Positions 55,450 through 64,000 of a DNA stretch of 64,000 nt are shown piece by piece. Within the stretch, counting starts at the first letter, position 1. Each line of letters opens with the position of its first letter. Made by a program: the position numbers and the translations under genes. The notes beneath the pieces are model-generated. The model saw only the letters and a program-made list of their open reading frames with translations, had not been told where the DNA came from and made no database searches. The DNA comes from Macrobrachium rosenbergii. Taxonomy: Eukaryota; Arthropoda; Malacostraca; Decapoda; Palaemonidae. Location: positions 55,758,813 through 55,822,812 of the forward strand of contig NC_089781.1 in the NCBI RefSeq assembly GCF_040412425.1. Reading direction: 5' to 3'.

Positions 55450-57480
55450 GAAAATCAGCGATCTGGCTCATAGTGATAGAGGAAGAGGAAAACCCTTCTT
55501 TCTGCACCAACCCCAACAGGTTGCCCACTTCACTTGATATACTCTGATAGAGGAAGATCTTCTGGCTCTAGTGATGGCCCGTGCCACCTGGCCAGAAAAC
55601 CCCTCGCTCTGACCAATTTCTCGATAGTCTGAATGCAGTCAGGTTCAGAGCTGGGAGGTTTTGATGATATCTCGTGAAGTGGGGTTGTCCGAGCAGATCT
55701 GTTCTCATGGGTAGGGTTCCTCGGAACGCCTACCAACCAGAAGAGAATTTCCGAAACCAGTGGTTGAAGGCCAAAACATGGCGATGAGTGTCATCCTCCG
55801 TCCCTGGAGGCCGCGAACTTGCAGATCACTTCTCCCAGAATTTTGAACGGGGAAAAAGGCGTAAACATCTATCCCCGTCAATCCCAGAGAAGAGCATCTA
55901 TCGCTACTGCCCCAGGTCGAGTAACAGGGAGCAGTACAGAGGGAGCCTCGCTGTTCTTGAGGTTGCGAATAGATCCACAAGATGACGACCCCAAAGTTTC
56001 CAGAGATCTTGGCAAACCTCTTGATGAAGGGTCCATTCCATGGGCAGAAGTTGATGGCGCCAACAGTGCAGGTCTGCTCAAACATTTTCGACCCCTGCAA
56101 CAAATCTTGTGAGAATCAAAATGTTGCGAGCATAGCCAAAGAATAATCTATCTTGCAAGGCCAAACAGGGAATGAGATTGAAAAGGTAAGCCAATGCCGT
56201 AGTGTTGTCCGAGTTTGCTTGAACTACACGATTGCAAACTTGGACCAGAATTGGAGAGCTAAAAGATCGCCGCCAACTCTTTGATGTTGATGTGCCAGGA
56301 CACCTGTTCCCCTCTCCAGGTTCCTGACACTTCCTCTCCCCTATAGTGTTGCCCCCAACCTGTTGATGACGACGCGTCGGAAAAACAACACTAGGTTGGG
56401 GTTCAGAAGCTTGAGGGAGATCCCTTTTCCAACTTGTATATATGCAAATGGATCGAGCCACCACTTCAGGGACTCTTTTTATAGAAGGAAGAACTCTCAA
56501 TTCCTCTTCCAAGTCTTCCTTGTTTTGCCAGTTCTCCAACAGAAAGAACTGAAGAGGCCTGAGATGCAGTCTCCCCAGGGAAACAAACTTCTCCAGCGAG
56601 GAAATGGTCCCCAGCAGACTCATCCATTCCTTCACCTAGCATGTTTCCTTCCCCAAGAAGGCCGAGACTTTTTGCTCAGCATAGAAGTTGCCGTTCTTGC
56701 GACGGAGACGCTTAAAAGCCGCTGAATTCATCTGAATCCCCAGATACACAATGGACTGTGAGGGGATCAGCTAAACTTTTCCACAGACCAGAAGTCCCAG
56801 GGACTTCACGAGTTGCAGAGTCAACTGAAGGTCCTCCAGACACCTTTTAGCCAATACTAATACACAATTTTTTAAGACGCCGAATCAACCAGTCGTCCAA
56901 GTAGAGAGAGATCCTGACGCACCAACAGGTGCAACCACATCGCAAAATGTAAATTGTAGCATTGGTTTTCATAAGAAGAGTAAACACCCTCATGGCTGTG
57001 CTGAGTCCAAAGCAGAGAGCCCTGAACTGGTACGTCTTGTCCCCAAGACAAACCTGAGATACTTCATCGAACGCGGATGAATTGGGATGTGAAAATAAGC
57101 ATCTTGGAGATCCAAAAATACCATCCAATCCCCGGGACGAAGGGCTCCTAGTATTGACTGAGAGGTCTCCATCTTGAACTTTTCCTTTCTGACAAAGTTG
57201 TTCAGCCTGCTGACGTCCAAGACGGGTCTCCAGCCTCCTGAATGTTTTGGGACTAGAAACAATCTGTTGTAAAATCCCAAGCACAAAAAAAGGACTGAGT
57301 GTCTAAGACCTGTTCCACTGCTCTTTTCTTGAGCATCTGTGTGAGCAGGTCGAACAGAATTTTCTGTTTGGCAGGATGGTAATTGGGAGACAGATCACTT
57401 GGGGTTGAAGACAATGGAGGAGGAGACAGAAAAGGAATCAAGTAACCTCTCTCCACCACTTGAAGGGACCAAACATCCGC
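55450..57480 (-). pseudogene. DIRS-e RT/RNase H, frameshifted
   Basis: Pre-RT at about 57253-57459, then FYNRLFLVPKHSGGWRPVLD (about 57210-57275), FLDLQDAYFHIPIHPRSMKY (about 57070-57125), a frameshift near 57030, ALCFGLSTAMRVFTLLM (about 56970-57020) and an intact SLYLDDWLIR box (about 56883-56910). The linker MSLLGTISSLEKFVSLGRLHLRPLQFF (split about 56545-56625) precedes RNase H, where VVQANSDNTTALAYL lies at about 56185-56230. Compare DIRS-a: same motif wording (FYNGFFVVPK, DAYFHIPIH), supporting one family. Confidence 0.82.
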
Positions 57481-57489
57481 CCCTCTCTC

Positions 57490-58250
57490 TCTCCAGGCTT
57501 GTGCAAAATGAAGAAGCCTGGCTCCTACTGGTGTCTGGAGGTGAAAAGAGTCACTTGCTACCTCTCTTGAGGTGACTTTGCCTTCGGGAAAAACTCTCCC
57601 TTGTGGATGCGGGTCTGGTGTTGCTTCCCTTCATGGAAGCCCCTCCACTATCAAAGGGCTGCTTTTTGTATCTAGATATCCAATTGCCTGACTGAAGGAA
57701 AATGAGAGGACGAATGTGATGGGGCCAAGGACGTTTGAGAAGACCTGAAAAGGATTTCTTGGGTTGCCTTCTTTAAGGCTGGCACAATATCTTTAACCAA
57801 AGTCTAATGGAAGAGATGGCTTGAGAAAAGGAGCGTTGCAGCTCTCCCTTCTGTGTTGGTGAAACAGATTTCAAATGAAAGAACAAAACAATGCTCTCTT
57901 TTTCAAAAGAGCTGACATGAAAACTGAGAAGCAAGTTCTTCTGAGCCATCTATGACGGCCTTGTCCATGCACAGCAGTACGCTGGTCAGCTCCCAGACTA
58001 ATGGAACTGGGGACTAGTAGCCTTAGTGATGCAAAACTCCCAGAAACCAAAAAACAACCAAAATATACTTAAGTGACAACAAATTTCATTAAATGGAAAA
58101 ATGGCGGCTAGGAACTGACAACAGGTGTAACCCAGTCCGCGACAGAGAAAATCTGAATAGAAAATGGGAATGGTTTCCTGATACCCGCCCCAGAAAATTT
58201 TATTTCAGAAATGTTTACTAACCACCTGACCAAGCCAACTGCAGGGTGTG
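57490..58250 (-). other. DIRS-e remnant between left end and RT
   Basis: Short non-continuous coding scraps only, including TPVGARLLHF-like sequence at about 57500-57530, the pre-RT block shared with DIRS-a. The expected ~2 kb gag is missing. Confidence 0.55.
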
Positions 58251-58563
58251 ATCCGAGAGGAAGAAATTCTGTCGGACTTCGAGATTACAGCTATATAATA
58301 TAAATTTGGCAGGTAAGTTTCATGAACAAATAATAAAATATTGAAAACTAGCTTTTATATGTTATCACAAACTTACGAAAAATTGTTTGCGATACATCAG
58401 CAGTTTGCCTTTCAGCTGTTTGCTATGAGTGGATGTAAACAAACAGCACCAACCTGGTGGCTTGTCATGGTAACGCATAAACATTTAAGTACAGTAGTAT
58501 TTATGGTAAATTTCATACAGAGTCTACTGGAATACTGTATGTATATTCTCTCACAATAAGGTA

Positions 58564-59590
58564 CACAATCCTTTATCAGAAATCCTCAAGGCCAGATGTG
58601 TTTCGGTTTTAGGAATTTTTCGGATTTCGGAACTGCAGGGTCAGGAGCATAATCAAACATCAATACTGCAGCAAAAACATATTATTTTTTCGTTTTACAT
58701 GTTTTTTCATTACAGTTATTTATTCATTATAGTTTATTATTATTTATATTATATATTAATATACTGTACTGTTAAATGAATGTGAGATAATTAAGATCAT
58801 CTATAATAAAATAGTGGGACAATTAAGACCATATGTTCACTAACACATTTTTTTCAACAAAGACATTCTGTAAAAAAGCAAAAATATACATGATCAAAAT
58901 AACTGTAATTCAACTAATGAATTTCAACGATAAGTAAGACTATAAAATACACTTCATCATATCGATCTTGGAGAGGGTTGTCTTTTGTTGTTACTAATGT
59001 CATCATCAGTTTGCAGTCGTAAATTTGAGGACGGTCCGGGAATAGGATTCGCAAGTGATGACCCATCACTACGACAGACTGTTGTGGGATTTTTCATACC
59101 ACTATAATAAAGTTAAAAATTATTGTTAAACTCTTGTTTTCATAAAGAATTAATTATATACAGCAAATTACTAAGTAATTTTTGCAAGCTTCAATCCAAT
59201 AATCACGATCATGGCAGCGTTCAAACTTAATCCAATAATCACGATCATGGCAGCGTTCAAACTTAGTGCCTTACACGCAATTTGTGATCGAAATGTCTAT
59301 AACTAGAACAGAAGTAGAGGCCTGTCATTGGCTAACAGCTCTCCATGGTAACCAGCCAGCCAATCAGGTTTCAGCTGTACAGTATTCTGTCTGAGAAAGA
59401 ATGTTTTGCTCATGTGAAGCTGATGATGATGTAAGTGCATGTTTAATGTACAGTACAGTATGTAGTTTATAATAGTAAAAATGTATTACCCATACTACAC
59501 ATTTTAATAAAACACTATGAATACACATACAGTGTGCATTTGTGCTAATACCTATTGGTTAAAGAGATTCAAATTAGCAGTATCTTTTCC

Positions 59591-59671
<81 letters not shown>

Positions 59672-59867
59672 CATCTCGTTAATCTCTTGAGGAAAGTTAA
59701 TCCATTTCTGTTTCCTGTTTCCAAGTGACTGACAACAAAATTTGTGTTTTTTTGTCTTCCAAAGATATATTACCTCTACTACAGTATACATTTTTAAACA
59801 TTATGAACCAACACACAGTGTGTGCATATGTGCACATACCCATTGGTTAAAGAGACTCGAATTAGCA

Positions 59868-59935
<68 letters not shown>

Positions 59936-60156
59936 AGAGAAATTATTTAGGGCTCTAAGGCTTGGCAGATGTACAATTGTTTTATTACCTTGGGATTTTC
60001 CAAGGTCAATTCTTGGGATCTCGTAAGAATAATAATTTGAGTAGCAGCACACACCCAAATGACTCAGATCAGCCGTTAGCATGCCAAACCACCAACTTGA
60101 CGCTCTACTTTCAGCAAAATGTTTTCAGTTTTTAGAATTTTGGATAAAGGATTGTG
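58564..60156 (+). mobile_element. TIR element G
   Basis: Ends CACAATCCTTTATCAGAAAT and, reversed, CACAATCCTTTATCCAAAAT; TA at 58562-58563 and 60157-60158. 1593 bp, non-coding. Contains a 38-bp direct duplication (about 59193-59268, AATCACGATCATGGCAGCG) and a duplicated segment CATTGGTTAAAGAGA-like at about 59555 and 59842, each followed by a GA tract. Confidence 0.85.
59596..59935. repeat. Two (GA)n microsatellites in element G
   Basis: GA runs at about 59596-59668 and 59872-59935, each in one copy of a local duplication. Leu/Ser and Arg/Glu frames through them are artefacts. Confidence 0.95.
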
Positions 60157-60158
60157 TA

Positions 60159-60329
60159 TCTGTATTGTATTTCATGCACAGAATTATACATTTTCCCTAC
60201 AAAACCACTTAAAAATATCTTTCAATAAATGTTATGATACTAAAATTGTTTTTTCCACAAAATATCCTTGTAAAATAGGGGTGTGTCATATGTGAAGGTG
60301 CGTCTTCTATGATGGCAAATACATTACTG
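60159..60329. other. Short unassigned segment ending in an E-like terminus
   Basis: AT-rich. GGTGCGTCTTCTATGATGGC at about 60298-60317 resembles the right end of element E (GCATCTTATACGCCGTCAAATAC), suggesting a truncated E-family element whose end abuts the Tigger relic. Confidence 0.4.
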
Positions 60330-60640
60330 CCTCCGAAACACTAACATCAGCAATCTATTTTCCCTTTATCCATACTAACAATTTTTCTATTTAATCTATT
60401 ATGAGAGACCTCTGTTTTGTCAAACTCGTAACCCCCTTAGCAAAACTGGTACTTTTATTGCCACTTTCTGCTTTAAAAATGTACTTACGGTAGATCTCGG
60501 TAGCTTAAACTGAGATGCTAAATCAGTCACACGAATGCCTCATTCATACTTTTCAATAATCTCTTTTTGAAGTTCAATTGTGGTTCTTACCATTTATCTT
60601 TTCTGCTTGTCTGCAATGGCTTTCTTGGGACCCATGTTTT
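60330..60640 (-). pseudogene. Tigger transposase N-terminal fragment
   Basis: Minus strand: MGPKKAIADKQKR, a stop, then TTIELQKEIIEKYE, a second stop, and IRVTDLASQFKLPRSTVSTFL (split about 60480-60545), the CENP-B/psq helix-turn-helix of Tigger transposases. Continues SFAKGVTSLTKQRSLIID and VSEAV (about 60340), then the sequence is lost. No catalytic motif remains. Confidence 0.82.
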
Positions 60641-60719
60641 TATCAAAATACAGTACAAAAGGCCACAAAAGCTAAGGAAATAGATAAAAATAATTGAAGC
60701 ACAGCTGAGAGGGGTTTAA

Positions 60720-63225
60720 CCCTTAAACGCCGAGCCTCTATTTACAAAAGTGTCTGTCGATAAATCCGGATATTGTAAGTTAGCGCCAAGCGGAAAAAAG
60801 TTTTTTTTTTTTAAATCACAGCATGCTTAGTTTTTAAGATTACGAGTTCATTTTTGGCTACTTTTTTTGTCACTGCCTGAAGTTTAGTATGCAACCATCA
60901 GAAATGAAAAAAGTATCATTATCATATATAAATATTGGAATATATGACAGCGCAAAAATTTTTTTTATATATCATTGTATACAAATCGCGCTGTAAGCAA
61001 AACGGTTAAAGCTAAGTTATTTTTTTTGTTGTATTGTACACTAAATTGCGATAATTTTGGTATATAACAAATTGTAAAATGATCAAAGCAACACAGAGAA
61101 AATATTATCACAAAATGATGCATGAATTCGTAACGCGAGGACGTAAAAACAAGTTTTTTCTAAAATTCACCATAAATCGAAATATTGTGGTAGAGACTTC
61201 CCGTTTGTTGAAAAATGAAGGTAATTGATTGAATATTACTAGACTGAAAGTGTTTTAGCTTACAATTGCAATTTTCGACCATTTCAGTTGAGTTAAAGTT
61301 GACCGAAGGTAGAATTTTTTCTATTTATCGTCATTTATATGAAAATATTTCAAAACTAATAAAAGCTACAACCATGAGTTATTTTTTGTTGTATTCTACA
61401 AGATATTACGCACATTTTCATGTATAACACTTTATGTAAGGCCTAATATAAAGCGGTGCAAAAATTACAACAAGGTGACTAAAGAAATTATGAGATTTTC
61501 AGCTGAGTTACCGCGCACGCGGAGGTAAGAAAAAAGTTTTTTCAAAAGTTCACCATAAATCGAAATATTGTGCTAGAGACTTCCAATTTGTTGCAAAATG
61601 AAGGTAAATGATTCAATGTTACTAGAATGTAAGAGTTTTAGCTTACAATTGCGTTTTTCTACCATTTCGGTCGAGTCAAAGTTGACCAAAGGTTGAAATT
61701 TTGTCACTAATCATGATTTATATGAAAATATTTCAAAACTGATAAAAGCTACAACCATGAGTTATTTTTTGTTGTATTCTACATGAAATTGCGCACATTT
61801 TCATATATAAAACTTTATGTAATGGTTAATGTGAATCGGTGCAAACATTACGACAAAGTGACAAAAGAATTTCCGAGACTTTCAGCTGAGTTACTGCGAG
61901 TGGACATAAGGAAAAAGTTTTTTCAAAAATTCACCATAAATTGAAATATTGTGCTAGAGACTTCCAATTTGTTGCAAAATGAAGGTAAATGATTGAATAT
62001 TACTAGAATGTAAGAGTTTTAGCTTACAATTGTGTTTTTCGACCATTTTGGTCAAGTCAAAGTTGACCGAAGGTTGAAATTTTGTCACTTATCGTGATTT
62101 ATATGAAAATACAGTATTTCAAAACTGATAAAAGCTACAACCATGGGTTGTTTTTTGTTGTATTTTACATGAAATTGTGCATATTTTCATATATAAAACT
62201 TTAGGTAACGGCTAATATAAAACGGTGCAAACATTACAACAATGTGACAAAAGAATTTCTGAGATTTTCGGCAGTTACTGCGCCAAAATTCACCATAAAT
62301 CGAAATATTGTGCAATTTGTTGCAAAATGAAGGTAAATGATTGAATATTACTAGAATGTAATAGTTTTAGCTTATTTAATTGTCTCCCGGAAATTTGATT
62401 TTGGCAGTTAATTCATCCTGTTGACCAGATTGATTTTGGCACTTATCACCGATTTATATGAAAATATTTCAAACTGACAAAAGCTACAACCATGGGTTGT
62501 TTTTTGTTGTATTTTACATGAAATTGATATTTTCATATATAAAACTTTATGTAATGGCTAATATAAAATGGTGCAAAAAATTACAACAAAGTGACTAAAG
62601 AATTTCCGATTTTCGGCAGTTACCGCACGGAAAGGAAAGTTTTTTAAAAATTCACCATAAATCGAAATATTGTGCTAGAGACTTCCAATTTGTTGCAAAA
62701 TGAAGGTAAATGATTGAATATTACTAGAATGTAAGAGTTTTAGCTTACAATTGCATTTTTCGACCATTTCGGTCGAGTCAAAGTTGACCGAAGGTTGAAA
62801 TTTTGACACTTATCGTGATTTACATAAAAATATTTCAAAACTTATAAAAGCTACAACCATGGGTTGTTTTTTGTTGTATTCTACATGAAATTGCACACAT
62901 TTTCATATATAAAACTTTATGGAACGGCTAATATAAAATGGTGCAAAAATTACGACAAAGTGACGAAAGAATTTCTGTAGTGCGAGAAGAAAGAAATTCG
63001 TGCATGCGTGGCTGGTTACGCTTGTAAACAAAACAACAGCATGAGCCATGAACTCCCAGTGTCCCTCAAGGCGCGTGATTTAACATCTTTCGCAAACTAG
63101 GCCTATAACTATTTTTCCGCGAATATTTAAAAAAACTTTTGTAGTCGATTTTTATTGTACGCCCACTTAGGCACCCGACAGACAATTTTAGTCGACATAC
63201 CATACGTCCAGTCGGCGTTTAAGGG
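60720..63225 (-). mobile_element. S3: TTAA-flanked satellite-bearing element, reverse orientation
   Basis: TTAA at 60716-60719 and 63226-63229; ends CCCTTAAACGCCGAG and CCAGTCGGCGTTTAAGGG. Read in reverse it has the same head (GGCTCATGCTGTTGTTTTG complement near 63030-63055), about five ~380-bp satellite units and the tail of S1. Some units near 62280-62400 and 62600-62640 are shortened. Inserted in the leader of a Tigger relic. Confidence 0.87.
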
Positions 63226-63429
63226 TTAAAAGACACCTGGGAACAACGCCAACTAACGTCAACTGACTGAAACACAAAACAATTTGTTTACAAATATCAA
63301 GTGGTTTATGAGGTCAGGTTCCTTTTTTTTGGGGGGGGGGGGCTCCAAAGCAAAATTTACTCAAAATTTTGCGTCAAAATCCGATTTATGCCGAGTTTTG
63401 ATACAGTTGAGCACCGGGGTGCTACTGTA

Positions 63430-64000
63430 TACATACAGGGTAATCCTATCAAGGTCTTTGCTTCTTTCTTGAGGCCTAAGAACTTCTCAAGGCCCAAAGA
63501 TTGGCCTGAAGGGGCAGTAGCAGTTTCCTCCAAGTCGTTGTACTTCCTAATCATCCCAACAACTCCACTATACATCTTGGCCAACTCGTTAGCGTCAAGA
63601 TCAAGCAGAAGATGGTCTTCCAACTCCAAACCTCTTAGAACTCCTATCAGTTCTATCCAGCGAATCTCCAACTTGAACTTCATCCCTTTGAATGGCAGGA
63701 GCATATGTCCGTTCACGACCTAAAACCCTTGGGGGCAGTGCAGAAGGATGAGAATCTGAATAATATAACTCATTCTCCGGACGAAACGAAGAGCTTTCTT
63801 TAAATCCTTTGAATCCTTAAAAAAGTCGAAGGAATTGGAGATGGAGGCCAAGAAGCTAAAGGATCCTGAGGAAAAGCAGGTTGATGAAGTTACATGGACG
63901 ATCAGGAGAGTAATGTCTAGGAGAATGCTCCCTACTACAAGAGCAACAAGGAGAATGACCTCTGCTATACGAGCGCTGCTGAGGCTGCTGTCATGGCTGA
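63430..64000 (-). pseudogene. Unidentified gag-like coding relic cut by Tigger
   Basis: Minus-strand frame 63357-63716 carries LELEDHLLLDLDANELAKMY and GVVGMIRKYNDLEETA, ending in the Tigger TIR. Another frame upstream reads ESSSFRPENELYYSDSHP and RVLGRERTYAPAIQRDEV (about 63660-63790), preceded by a Ser/Arg/His-rich stretch SYSRGHSP, REHSPRHYSPDRP (about 63905-63975). The look is of a decayed retroelement structural protein, but I do not recognise the family and a host origin is not excluded. Confidence 0.35.

Larger units (their letters stand above)
53866..58330 (-). mobile_element. DIRS-e: DIRS element lacking most of gag
   Basis: Minus-strand element with RT, RNase H and recombinase. Right terminal repeat (53866-54110) and internal complementary region (about 54110-54200) share TTACCTGGCAGATATAT and TTTTGTTCATGAGACTT; the left end is near 58250-58330 (GGCAGGTAAGTTTCATGAAC). 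Only ~800 bp lie between the left end and the RT, so the gag gene is almost wholly deleted. Its family differs from DIRS-b/d and resembles DIRS-a. Confidence 0.85.
53473..58529 (+). mobile_element. TIR element H carrying DIRS-e
   Basis: Left end CAGTAGACTCGACGCTAATC; the right end GAGTCTACTG at 58520-58529 is its 10-bp inverted partner. Without DIRS-e it would be about 590 bp and non-coding. TA duplication is not evident at the left because a CA repeat abuts it. Boundaries less certain than for D, E, F and G. Confidence 0.5.
60330..63427 (-). mobile_element. Truncated Tigger element (second family) carrying S3
   Basis: The minus-strand 5' end begins CAGTAGCACCCCGGTGCTCA at 63427 with TA at 63428-63429. 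The 5' region resumes on the other side of S3 (60641-60715) and runs into a transposase start near 60640. The element is cut off near 60330, after the DNA-binding part, so the catalytic domain and other TIR are gone. Its TIR differs from the Tigger at 29655. Confidence 0.75.

Overview
The window looks like eukaryotic, intron-containing, repeat-saturated DNA. It is most likely from a decapod crustacean (shrimp, crab or crayfish). The organism is inferred from the mix of DIRS1-like tyrosine-recombinase retrotransposons, known to be common in decapods, with Tigger/pogo elements, a gmr1-like Ty3/gypsy element, LINE tails ending in AAT repeats, and long CT/GA/AT microsatellites. There is no operon structure. 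Almost every long open frame is transposon-derived and carries frameshifts or stops.

Layout. 1-3885 (-): DIRS-a, running off the window start. 3886-4550 plus 12909-13137 (+): the 3' end of a CR1/jockey-type LINE, split by a full-length DIRS element, DIRS-b (4551-12908, +). 13138-14600 (+): a second, different LINE. 14601-16862: the only host-like stretch, with two short minus-strand exons (15949-16028 and 14860-14933) that join in phase. 16865-19998: a TA-flanked MITE split by a TTAA-flanked, satellite-filled element (S1), which itself carries a 343-bp MITE. 20361-22065: a long AT microsatellite and a ~32-bp minisatellite.

22122-53427 is, by my reading, one LTR retrotransposon blown up to 31 kb by nested insertions. 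Its domain order is gag-protease-integrase-RT-RNase H, with integrase before RT, the order that defines gmr1-like elements. Its 5' LTR holds TIR element D, which holds TIR element E. Its 3' non-coding part holds a Tigger element (29655-38913, itself containing TIR element B and a 5'-truncated DIRS, DIRS-c) and a second B copy, B' (38987-51906). B' contains satellite element S2 and the full-length DIRS-d (43251-51778). The intact 3' LTR is 52598-53427.

53473-58529: a TIR element (H) carrying DIRS-e (-). 58564-60156: TIR element G. 60326-63427 (-): a Tigger relic split by satellite element S3. 63430-64000: an unidentified gag-like relic.

The strongest observations are these. Copies inside the window serve as empty-site references for D, DIRS-d, S2 and DIRS-c. 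An intron interrupts the gag gene at the same codon in two DIRS copies. Three TTAA-flanked elements carry ~380-bp satellite arrays. The LTR element has the gmr1 pol order. A pair of host exons survives on the minus strand. Every gene list below comes from translation and motif reading by eye; no database search was run.
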